Shown: in pieces, positions 1 through 6,286 of the stretch | Numbering within the stretch: the stretch's first letter is position 1 | How the letters are laid out: each line of letters starts with the position of its first letter | Assembly: GCA_027011235.1 (NCBI GenBank) | Contig: JALVAI010000291.1 | Location: 1-7,656 of the forward strand | Source: Desulfobulbaceae bacterium | Lineage (GTDB): Bacteria > Desulfobacterota > Desulfobulbia > Desulfobulbales > Desulfobulbaceae | Direction of reading: 5' to 3' | DNA length: 7,656 nucleotides | Made by a program: the position numbers and the translations under genes | The notes under the pieces: model-generated | Databases searched by the model: none | Seen by the model: the letters and a program-made list of their open reading frames with translations, nothing else | What the model was told of the DNA's origin: nothing

Positions 1-894
1 CAGATTTTCACCAAGAAGACGATAACGCCTCTTTTCCGGCTCGATGGCCGTAAGATCAGCGCCAGGCGGCAACAGGGCAGCCAGATGGGTTGTTTTTCCG
101 CCCACCCCGGCACAACCATCTAGATAACGCCCACCCTTTTTCATGGTCAACAAACAGGTGGCCAGTTGCGCGGCCTCATCCTGAACAACAAAACAGCCCC
201 TGTCATAGCCTGGCAGGGCCGCCACGTCGCCGCGAAAATCGGGCAGGGACAGAGCGGTTTCTGCAAATTTTCCGTATTCAACCCGGCCGATCTCAGCCAA
301 CATGGCCGCAAATTGACGCCGCGGCAGTAAGCCGGTATTGACCCGCAGGATCAGGGGCGGAGGTTCGTTGTTGATCAGGCAGATATCACGGGTCCTCTGC
401 CTGCCATGGGCTTTTTCCCACCGCTTGACCAGCCAGGCCGGATGATTCAAAACAGGGGCGCCGTCGACGGTCATACGCTCGGGTGGTGGCAGGGAATCCC
501 GTTCCCTGGCAACACTGCGCAACACCCCGTTAACAAAGCGAACCAGCCATTTGGGTTGCCGCCCGGTCTTAAAGGCCTGCACGGTTTCATTGACCGCTGC
601 CGAGGCCGGAATCCGGTCCATGAACAGCAACTGGTAAATGCCTGTGCGCAGGGCAATCAGGGTGCGCGGCTTCATTTTGGTCACCGGATGGCGGGAAAAG
701 CGGTCAATAATGCAATCCAGATACTGTTGCCGCCGCAAAATACCGAACACCAGGGCCCTGGCCAGTTGGTGGTCACGGGGGGACAGCCGCTTCCTTGCGG
801 ACAGAGCAGTCAGAATAGCGGTCACCGGTTGCCCGGATTTATGAAATTCACACAGCGCCTCCAGGGCGACCAGGCGGGCGGAGGAACGGGCCAT
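1..894 (-). CDS. rsmB: 16S rRNA (cytosine-C5) methyltransferase RsmB, 3' end cut by window
   Basis: RsmB (Sun/Fmu family) uses S-adenosylmethionine to methylate C5 of a cytosine in helix 31 of 16S rRNA (C967 in E. coli) in the cytoplasm. I translated the minus strand by hand from the ATG at 894-892. The 298 codons run open to base 1, so about 130 residues are missing compared with the 429-residue E. coli protein. Residues 1-135 match the NusB-like RNA-binding domain, with blocks such as TGIYQLLFMDRIPASAAVNE and FVNGVLR. Residues 145-298 enter the Rossmann methyltransferase, with VQDEAAQLA followed by SAM motif I around 257-270. Motif I reads DGCAGVGGKTTH where the family normally has DxCAAPGGKT. 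The catalytic PCS and TCS cysteines lie outside the window. The start is five bases after the cyclase stop and has no clear Shine-Dalgarno, which suggests translational coupling. Family assignment is secure; activity cannot be judged from this fragment. Confidence 0.93.
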   Translation of the reverse strand, partial: MARSSARLVALEALCEFHKSGQPVTAILTALSARKRLSPRDHQLARALVFGILRRQQYLDCIIDRFSRHPVTKMKPRTLIALRTGIYQLLFMDRIPASAAVNETVQAFKTGRQPKWLVRFVNGVLRSVARERDSLPPPERMTVDGAPVLNHPAWLVKRWEKAHGRQRTRDICLINNEPPPLILRVNTGLLPRRQFAAMLAEIGRVEYGKFAETALSLPDFRGDVAALPGYDRGCFVVQDEAAQLATCLLTMKKGGRYLDGCAGVGGKTTHLAALLPPGADLTAIEPEKRRYRLLGENL

Positions 895-899
895 GTCGA

Positions 900-1829
900 T
901 CAATGAAAACTGCCGACAGCGTTTTTCCCCTGTTTCTTGACCTCAAACAGGGCATGGTCGGCGGCCGCGAGCAGGTCGGTCAGGGTTTGCGCATCTTCGG
1001 GAAAGGTTGCCACCCCGCAGGAAACGGTTATATGGATAGACAAATCCATGGTGGAGAGGAAACTGGTCTTTTCAACGGCCCGACGAATACGCTCGGCCAC
1101 CTGCATCCCTTTATTATGATCATAGCCGGCAAGCACGATGACAAATTCATCACCGCCGTAACTCACGCCATAGCACCCCTCGGGCAGGACACTGCGAACC
1201 ACATCCGCCAGTTCGGCCAGGGTACGCGAGCCATTGAGATGGCCATAGGTATCGACAACGTACTTGAAATTATCAATATCCATAAAAATCACCGACAGGG
1301 GCCTGGTGCGGTGCATGTCCAGCTGGCCCTGCAGGGTCTGATACAGGTAGCGGGTGTTATAAAATCCGGTCAGATCATCGCGCAGAGAGAGTTCTCGATA
1401 CCGGGCCTCACTGGCTTTGAGCCGTTGCTGGGCCTGACGCAGGGCAAGATGGGTACGGACCCTGGCCAGCAGTTCCGCCCGGGTTGACGGTTTGACAACA
1501 TAATCCTGTCCCCCGGCGGCAAAGCCGGCCAGGATATCCTTTTTATCGTTGCGGGAGGTGACAAACAGGACGGGAATATCGGCTGAGGCCGGATCATGTT
1601 TGAGTTTACGGCAGACATCAAATCCTGACATTTCAGGAAGATCCACATCAAGAAGGATCAGATCCGGCTGGATGGACGGCAGCAGTTTAAGCACGGATTC
1701 CCCGTCACTGACCTCGGCCACCTGATATCCCTCCCGGGTAAACAGCTCGCCAAGCAGTTTGCTGATAACCTGATTGTCATCGGCAATCAGTATTATCGGT
1801 TTTCTAACTGTCTCTTCCTGATTTTTCAT
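900..1829 (-). CDS. Response regulator with receiver and GGDEF domains, candidate Hypr-type cGAMP/c-di-GMP synthase
   Basis: A 309-residue cytoplasmic two-domain protein. Residues 10-130 form a CheY-like receiver with the acidic pair D17-D18, phospho-acceptor D61 (LLDVDLPEMSGFD), T91 and K113. A short helical linker (about 131-147) leads to a GGDEF cyclase (148-309) with DDLTG at 151-155, metal-binding D184 in FMDIDNFK, and an intact GGDEF at 225-229. Phosphorylation of such proteins normally promotes dimerisation and cyclase activity. Aligned to PleD, guanine-contacting Asn335 is Val192 and Asp344 is Ser201. The Asp-to-Ser change is the mark of Hypr GGDEFs such as Geobacter GacA, which make 3',3'-cGAMP. 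No RxxD inhibitory site lies before GGDEF. I chose ATG 1829 because it sits just before the first receiver strand; an in-frame TTG at 1892 would add 21 unlikely residues. No Shine-Dalgarno is obvious, and no partner histidine kinase is present. Domain calls are firm; the product is inferred. Confidence 0.93.
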   Translation of the reverse strand: MKNQEETVRKPIILIADDNQVISKLLGELFTREGYQVAEVSDGESVLKLLPSIQPDLILLDVDLPEMSGFDVCRKLKHDPASADIPVLFVTSRNDKKDILAGFAAGGQDYVVKPSTRAELLARVRTHLALRQAQQRLKASEARYRELSLRDDLTGFYNTRYLYQTLQGQLDMHRTRPLSVIFMDIDNFKYVVDTYGHLNGSRTLAELADVVRSVLPEGCYGVSYGGDEFVIVLAGYDHNKGMQVAERIRRAVEKTSFLSTMDLSIHITVSCGVATFPEDAQTLTDLLAAADHALFEVKKQGKNAVGSFH

Positions 1830-1917
1830 CGCATATAAGAAAGAATACTCTGCCAGCCCGTCTGGAAAACACAACGATTGGGGATCAACCAACAGTTGCG
1901 GTTATGGAAAAACACGG

Positions 1918-1945
1918 TAGACTTTTTTCCTTTTTCTGGTACTAT
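1918..1945 (+). promoter_or_regulatory. Candidate sigma-70 promoter of the aap operon
   Basis: TAGACT at 1918-1923 matches TTGACA at four of six positions. It lies 16 bases before TACTAT at 1940-1945, which is preceded by TGG and so makes an extended -10 element (TGGTACTAT). Initiation would fall near 1952 and give a leader of about 70 bases before aapJ. An overlapping TATATT at 1943-1948 is an alternative -10 with a poor -35. The call rests only on sequence match and position upstream of the first gene. Confidence 0.35.
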
Positions 1946-1961
1946 ATTCAGCTTATTGGAA

Positions 1962-1988
1962 ACTGCCATTCTTTGCAATGGTAACAGT
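1962..1988. repeat. Imperfect inverted repeat upstream of aapJ
   Basis: ACTGCCATT (1962-1970) is mirrored by AATGG (1977-1981) and, after a three-base TAA interruption, CAGT (1985-1988), around a six-base centre CTTTGC. It lies between the candidate promoter and the aapJ ribosome binding site. It could be an operator for an unseen regulator or a small leader hairpin. The core is only five base pairs, so chance is possible. Confidence 0.3.
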
Positions 1989-2021
1989 GTGAAATTGAAT
2001 AAATTTGTACAAGGAGAACCG

Positions 2022-3035
2022 ATGAAAAAATTATCCTTTATCATGGTGGCCGTCTTTTTTATGATCTCCGCCTCCCTGGCGTCCGCCTCCACCCTTGAGG
2101 AAGTGCAGAAGCGGGATGTGCTGCAATGCGGTGTTTCTACGGGACTCCCCGGTTTCTCCAATCCCGATGAGAAGGGAAACTGGACAGGGCTGGATGTTGA
2201 TGCCTGCCGCGCCGTTGCCGCAGCCGTCCTCCACGATGCCAACAAGGTCAAATTCGTTCCCCTGACCGCTAAAGAACGTTTCACGGCCCTGCAGTCCGGA
2301 GAAATCGATATTCTCTCCCGAAACACGACCTGGACCCTGACCCGTGACACCTCTCTGGGATTGAATTTTACCCATACCGACTATTATGACGGTCAGGGTT
2401 TCATGGTTTCCAAGAAACTCGGGGTCAAGAGCGCCAAGGAGCTTGACGGCGCCGCCATCTGTATCCAGTCCGGGACAACCACCGAGCTCAATCTTGCCGA
2501 TTACTTCAAACAGAACAAGATGAAATACCAGGCCGTTGTCTTTGACACCTCCGATCAGACCGTCAAGGGCTTTGAGGCCGGTCGTTGTGACGTCCTGACC
2601 TCGGATCAGTCCCAGCTCTATGGCCTGCGCATCAAACTGGCCAAACCCGAAGATGCTGTTGTTCTTCCCGAAATTATCTCCAAGGAGCCCCTGGGGCCGG
2701 TTGTCCGTCAGGGAGATGATGGCTGGTTCAACATTGTTAAATGGACCATTTTTGCCATGATCGATGCCGAAGAGATGGGGGTCACCTCCAAAAACGTTGA
2801 TGAGATGAAAAAATCAACAGACCCCAATATCCGCCGCCTGCTCGGTCTGGAGGGAATCAAGGGCAAGGGCATGAATCTCTCCGATGACTGGGCCTACCAG
2901 ATTATCAAACAGGTCGGCAATTACGGTGAAGTGTTTGAACGCAATGTCGGCCAGGGATCACCGCTGAAGATCAAACGCGGCCTCAACGCCCTCTGGAACA
3001 AAGGCGGTATCCAGTACGCGCCACCGATTAGATAA
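2022..3035 (+). CDS. aapJ: General L-amino-acid ABC transporter, periplasmic binding protein AapJ
   Basis: The 337-residue solute-binding protein captures amino acids in the periplasm and delivers them to the AapQ-AapM permease. Residues 1-22 form a Sec signal peptide: a KK n-region, a hydrophobic core, and a likely signal peptidase I site LASA|ST. The mature part carries family-defining blocks: LQCGVSTGLPGFSNPDEKG, GLDVDACRAVAAAVL, RFTALQSGEIDILSRNTTWT and YYDGQGFMV. A type 3 binding fold (SBP_bac_3) is expected. ATG 2022 is chosen because AAGGAG lies at 2011-2016 with five-base spacing and the signal peptide begins there; the reading frame extends upstream but adds nothing signal-like. Length is typical of AapJ/BztA. 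It is the first gene of aapJQMP and is separated from aapQ by a strong hairpin. Known relatives (Rhizobium Aap, Rhodobacter Bzt) favour polar and acidic amino acids, with rather broad range; the exact ligand here cannot be read from sequence. Confidence 0.95.
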   Translation: MKKLSFIMVAVFFMISASLASASTLEEVQKRDVLQCGVSTGLPGFSNPDEKGNWTGLDVDACRAVAAAVLHDANKVKFVPLTAKERFTALQSGEIDILSRNTTWTLTRDTSLGLNFTHTDYYDGQGFMVSKKLGVKSAKELDGAAICIQSGTTTELNLADYFKQNKMKYQAVVFDTSDQTVKGFEAGRCDVLTSDQSQLYGLRIKLAKPEDAVVLPEIISKEPLGPVVRQGDDGWFNIVKWTIFAMIDAEEMGVTSKNVDEMKKSTDPNIRRLLGLEGIKGKGMNLSDDWAYQIIKQVGNYGEVFERNVGQGSPLKIKRGLNALWNKGGIQYAPPIR

Positions 3036-3059
3036 CATCCTGTTTTCTCACTGAAATAA

Positions 3060-3084
3060 AGAGCGTCCCCTGTGGGGGCGCTCT
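3060..3084 (+). terminator. Hairpin between aapJ and aapQ, probable leaky terminator or mRNA stabiliser
   Basis: AGAGCGTCCCC (3060-3070) pairs with GGGGGCGCTCT (3074-3084) around a TGT loop, giving 11 pairs with one G-U. The following bases (TCTTCTTTG) are pyrimidine-rich but not a clean T-run. A hairpin at the end of the binding-protein gene is a common arrangement in ABC importer operons. It protects or ends most messages there, so the binding protein is made in excess over the permease. Confidence 0.65.
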
Positions 3085-3110
3085 TCTTCTTTGCTCTCTT
3101 CGACCTTCAC

Positions 3111-4289
3111 ATGGCAACCGTTGAACATCCGCAAAAGACCGCCTGGTGGAATAACGCCCACAACCGGGCCCTGCTCTTCCAGGTCCTGCTGGCCATCGGC
3201 GTCAGTCTCTTTTTCGCCTTTATCGCCAATAACACCATTCACAATCTTCAGCAGCGCGGCATTTCCACGGGCTTTGCTTTTCTCAAGCAAAAGGCCGGTT
3301 TCGGAATCATCCAGCACCTGATTCCCTATACGGAAAACGACACCTACGGCCGCACCTTTATCGTTGGTCTGCTGAACACGATTCTGGTTTCGGCGCTTGG
3401 CATTATCTGCGCCACCATCCTCGGATTTATCATCGGGGTTGCCCGCCTGTCCTCCAACTGGCTTGTTTCCAAGCTGGCCGGAATCTATATTGAGACCTTT
3501 AGAAACCTGCCCCTGCTGCTGCAGATATTTTTCTGGTATTTCGCGGTCCTGCAGGCCTTGCCCTCGCCCCGTAACAGTCTCCACATAGGAGAAAAATTTT
3601 TCTTGAATATCCGGGGTGTTTATCTGCCAAGCCCAATTTTTCAGCAGGGATTCGGCTGGGTTGCCGGCGCCTTTATTCTGGCAATCCTGGCCACAATTAT
3701 CCTGAAACGGTGGGCAGGCAAACGTCAGGAGGAAACAGGGGAGCAGTTTCCCGTCTTCTGGACCGCAACCGGGCTTATCCTGCTTTTGCCGATGGTTGCC
3801 TATTTTGCCACCGGTCGTCCTCTCTCCTGGGAGTATCCGGTCCTCAAGGGCTTTAACTTTCAGGGCGGTATTACCATTATACCGGAACTTGCGGCCCTGC
3901 TTATCGCGTTAAGTGTTTATACGGCAAGCCTGATCGCGGAAATCGTCCGCTCCGGCATTCTCTCGGTCAGTCACGGCCAGACCGAGGCCGCGGCCGCCCT
4001 TGGCCTCCGGCCCGGAAAGATCCTGCGCCTGGTCATCATCCCCCAGGCCATGCGGGTTATCATCCCCCAGATGACCAGCCAGTATCTTAATCTGGTCAAA
4101 AACTCATCCCTGGCAACGGCCATCGGCTATCCGGATCTGGTATCGGTTTTCGCCGGGACAACGCTCAACCAGACCGGCCAGGCCATCGAGGTCATTGCCA
4201 TGACCATGGCCGTCTATCTCACCATCAGCCTGACAATTTCCTTTTTCATGAACTGGTATAACGCCAGAAGCCAACTGAGGGAGCGGTAA
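3111..4289 (+). CDS. aapQ: General L-amino-acid ABC transporter, inner-membrane permease AapQ
   Basis: The 392-residue polytopic permease pairs with AapM to form the inner-membrane channel. A first membrane segment at about residues 20-40 is followed by the family motifs GFAFLKQKAGFGI, IETFRNLPLLLQIFFWYFAV and LNIRGVYLP. The C-terminal half carries the EAA cytoplasmic loop that docks the ATPase (HGQTEAAAALGLR, from about 288, followed by PQAMRVIIPQ), then LNLVKNSSLA and QTGQAIEV. The long central insertion relative to ordinary polar amino-acid permeases is typical of AapQ/BztB. The start is uncertain. ATG 3111 gives a sensible cytoplasmic N-terminus leading to WWNN, but it has no good Shine-Dalgarno. 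An in-frame GTG at 3072 would start inside the hairpin loop and add 13 residues. The stop lies two bases before the aapM ATG, so the two permeases are co-transcribed and probably coupled. Confidence 0.94.
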   Translation: MATVEHPQKTAWWNNAHNRALLFQVLLAIGVSLFFAFIANNTIHNLQQRGISTGFAFLKQKAGFGIIQHLIPYTENDTYGRTFIVGLLNTILVSALGIICATILGFIIGVARLSSNWLVSKLAGIYIETFRNLPLLLQIFFWYFAVLQALPSPRNSLHIGEKFFLNIRGVYLPSPIFQQGFGWVAGAFILAILATIILKRWAGKRQEETGEQFPVFWTATGLILLLPMVAYFATGRPLSWEYPVLKGFNFQGGITIIPELAALLIALSVYTASLIAEIVRSGILSVSHGQTEAAAALGLRPGKILRLVIIPQAMRVIIPQMTSQYLNLVKNSSLATAIGYPDLVSVFAGTTLNQTGQAIEVIAMTMAVYLTISLTISFFMNWYNARSQLRER

Positions 4290-4291
4290 CC

Positions 4292-5386
4292 ATGTCTGTC
4301 CATACACCGCATCCAGACCTGCCACCGCCGTCCACCAGTGTCGGTATTATCGGCTGGGCCAGGAAAAACCTCTTCTCCTCTCCGCTCAATTCAATATTGA
4401 CGCTGGGTGCCCTGTACCTTGTTGTTCGTTTTCTACCGCCGGTCATCAACTGGGCGATCCTCGATGCCAACTGGGCCGGATCGACCAGAGACGCCTGCAC
4501 CGACGGCGGCGCCTGCTGGGTCTTTGTCAAGGTCCGCCTGACCCAGTTCATGTTCGGATTTTACCCTCCCGACCAGTACTGGCGGGTCATCCTGGCCTTT
4601 GGCCTGCTCGGTGTACTCATCGCCTGGCTGTTGATTGAAAAAACCCCGAAAAAATCCTGGGTCGCTGCCTTTACCATCCTGGTTTACCCCATTATCGCCT
4701 TTGTTCTCTTTTACGGCGGCCTGGGACTGCCGGTTGTCGAAACCAACAAATGGGGCGGCCTGATGCTGACCCTGATCCTGGCAACCATTGGCATGTTTTT
4801 CGCTCTTCCCTTTGGCATCATTCTCGCCCTGGGCAGGCGTTCTTCCATGCCCATTCCCAGGGCATTATCGGTGGTATTTATCGAGCTCTGGCGCGGTGTG
4901 CCCCTCATCACCGTGCTTTTCATGTCCTCGGTCATGCTGCCGCTGTTCATGCCCGAAGATCTCCGTATCGACAAACTGGTCAGGGCCCTGGTCGGTATTT
5001 CCCTGTTTCAGTCCGCCTACATGGCAGAAGTTATCCGGGGCGGCCTGCAGGCCCTGCCCAAGGGCCAGTCCGAGGCAGCCGACGCCCTGGGCCTGAGCTA
5101 CTGGCAGGCCATGTTTCTTGTCATCCTTCCCCAGGCGCTGAAAACCGTTATACCAGGAATCGTCAACACCTTTATCGAACTGTTCAAGGATACCACCCTG
5201 GTCCTGATTATCGGCCTGATGGACCTGCTTTCCATTGTTCAGTCCGCCTTTGCCGATCCCAAGTGGCTGGGATTTTCCGTGGAGGGATATGTTTTTGCCG
5301 GATTGGTCTACTGGATCTTCTGCTTTTCCATGTCCCGTTACAGCCAACATCTTGAGAGAAAACTGCATACCGGCCATAAACGATAA
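4292..5386 (+). CDS. aapM: General L-amino-acid ABC transporter, inner-membrane permease AapM
   Basis: The 364-residue second permease completes the membrane channel. The N-terminal half holds membrane segments around a periplasmic block with GGACWVFVKVRLTQFMFG and the YPPDQYWR sequence typical of AapM/BztC. The C-terminal binding-protein-dependent permease domain begins near WGGLMLTL. It contains FIELWRGVPLITVLFMSSVM, the EAA loop KGQSEAADALG (257-267) with PQALKTVIPG after it, and a final segment ending in a basic tail. ATG 4292 lies two bases after the aapQ stop with a GAGGGAG-like ribosome site at about 4276-4282. The length agrees with the family. The gene is third in aapJQMP, 18 bases before the ATPase gene. 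No damage or missing motif was seen. Confidence 0.95.
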   Translation: MSVHTPHPDLPPPSTSVGIIGWARKNLFSSPLNSILTLGALYLVVRFLPPVINWAILDANWAGSTRDACTDGGACWVFVKVRLTQFMFGFYPPDQYWRVILAFGLLGVLIAWLLIEKTPKKSWVAAFTILVYPIIAFVLFYGGLGLPVVETNKWGGLMLTLILATIGMFFALPFGIILALGRRSSMPIPRALSVVFIELWRGVPLITVLFMSSVMLPLFMPEDLRIDKLVRALVGISLFQSAYMAEVIRGGLQALPKGQSEAADALGLSYWQAMFLVILPQALKTVIPGIVNTFIELFKDTTLVLIIGLMDLLSIVQSAFADPKWLGFSVEGYVFAGLVYWIFCFSMSRYSQHLERKLHTGHKR

Positions 5387-5404
5387 GCCGGTCAGGAAAT
5401 AATC

Positions 5405-6172
5405 ATGACACAAGCAATGACCCAACCCGCCACAGCCGAACAGGACCTTGCCATTGAAGTCAAGGGCATGCATAAATGGTATGGTGACTTCCATGTTCTC
5501 AAGGATATCAACCTCAACGTCAAACGCAGGGAGCGAATTATCATCTGCGGTCCCTCCGGCTGCGGCAAATCCACCCTGATCCGCTGCCTCAACCGGCTGG
5601 AAGTGCACCAGCGGGGCGAGATCTGGATTGACGGTATCGAGCTCAATGACGACCTGAAACATATTGAAAAAATCCGCCGCGATATAGGCATGGTCTTTCA
5701 GCAGTTTAACCTCTTTCCCCACCTGACGGTGATGGAAAACTGCTGCCTGGCGCCGATCTGGGTGCTGAAAAAACCCCGGCGTGAGGCCGAGGAAACAGCC
5801 ATGCACTACCTGGAACGGGTCAAGATCCCGGACCAGGCCGACAAGTATCCGGGCCAGCTTTCCGGCGGTCAGCAGCAGCGGGTGGCCATTGCCCGCAGCC
5901 TGTGTATGAACCCCAATATCATGCTCTTTGACGAGCCCACCTCAGCCCTTGACCCGGAAATGATCAAGGAGGTGCTGGACGTTATGGTCGATTTGGCCAA
6001 TGAGGGCATGACCATGCTCTGCGTCACCCACGAGATGGGGTTTGCCAAAACCGTTGCCGACCGGGTAATCTTTATGGACAGCGGTGAAATCATCGAAGAA
6101 AACGATCCGGAATCCTTCTTCTCCAATCCGCAGTCGGATCGGACCAAGCTATTTCTCAGCCAGATCCTGTAG
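5405..6172 (+). CDS. aapP: General L-amino-acid ABC transporter, ATP-binding protein AapP
   Basis: The 255-residue cytoplasmic ATPase forms a dimer under AapQ-AapM and powers import by ATP hydrolysis. All nucleotide-binding elements are intact: Walker A GPSGCGKST (49-57), Q-loop QQFNLF (99-104), ABC signature LSGGQ (152-156), Walker B IMLFDE (172-177) with catalytic E177, D-loop SALD (180-183) and switch histidine H209 in CVTHEMG. Similarity is to the polar amino-acid family (AapP, GlnQ, GltL). The first 15 or so residues are a variable extension usual in AapP. ATG 5405 has AGGA at 5394-5397 with seven-base spacing. A second Met at residue 5 is possible but less well spaced. This is the last gene of the operon; the 114 bases that follow contain no convincing intrinsic terminator. 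Confidence 0.96.
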   Translation: MTQAMTQPATAEQDLAIEVKGMHKWYGDFHVLKDINLNVKRRERIIICGPSGCGKSTLIRCLNRLEVHQRGEIWIDGIELNDDLKHIEKIRRDIGMVFQQFNLFPHLTVMENCCLAPIWVLKKPRREAEETAMHYLERVKIPDQADKYPGQLSGGQQQRVAIARSLCMNPNIMLFDEPTSALDPEMIKEVLDVMVDLANEGMTMLCVTHEMGFAKTVADRVIFMDSGEIIEENDPESFFSNPQSDRTKLFLSQIL

Positions 6173-6236
6173 GACCCTGTCCTGCTGTTTCCAGGCAAGA
6201 ATTTCCACCATCCAGGACTGCCCTTTTCCCTGCCTC

Positions 6237-6253
6237 CCGGTGTGTTTTTTGCA
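6237..6253 (+). promoter_or_regulatory. Candidate sigma-54 promoter
   Basis: The invariant GG (6239-6240) and GC (6251-6252) are exactly ten bases apart, as in -24/-12 promoters. The -12 side reads TTGCA, a full match, with a T-run before it. The -24 side (CGGTGT) is poor against TGGCAC. Predicted initiation near 6264 leaves a short leader that holds the ribosome site at 6274-6278. Placement supports it; the weak -24 box and absence of a nearby activator gene do not. Confidence 0.38.
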
Positions 6254-6286
6254 TGAAAAACAAAAAAACTTCTGGAGGCTTCACTC

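Noticed and set aside
406..906. A 166-codon open frame on the plus strand opposite rsmB
   Set aside because: It lies antisense to a clear RsmB reading frame and its translation has no recognisable domain or ribosome site.
1826..2350. A minus-strand open frame across the aapJ start
   Set aside because: It covers the aapJ signal peptide region antisense and has no domain; aapJ is certain.
4865..5806. A 313-codon open frame on the minus strand across aapM and aapP
   Set aside because: It is antisense to two intact transporter genes. Its composition (many His, Gln, Gly) is what reverse reading of GC-rich coding DNA gives.
6171..6183. Small hairpin AGGAC-CCT-GTCCT at the aapP stop as a terminator
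   Set aside because: Only five pairs, and no T-run follows, so it is not convincing as an intrinsic terminator.
6173..6286. GEMM-type (c-di-GMP or cGAMP) riboswitch upstream of the secreted-protein gene
   Set aside because: I looked for one because of the Hypr-like cyclase, but the conserved GEMM core and paired stems are not present here or in the other intergenic regions of the window.
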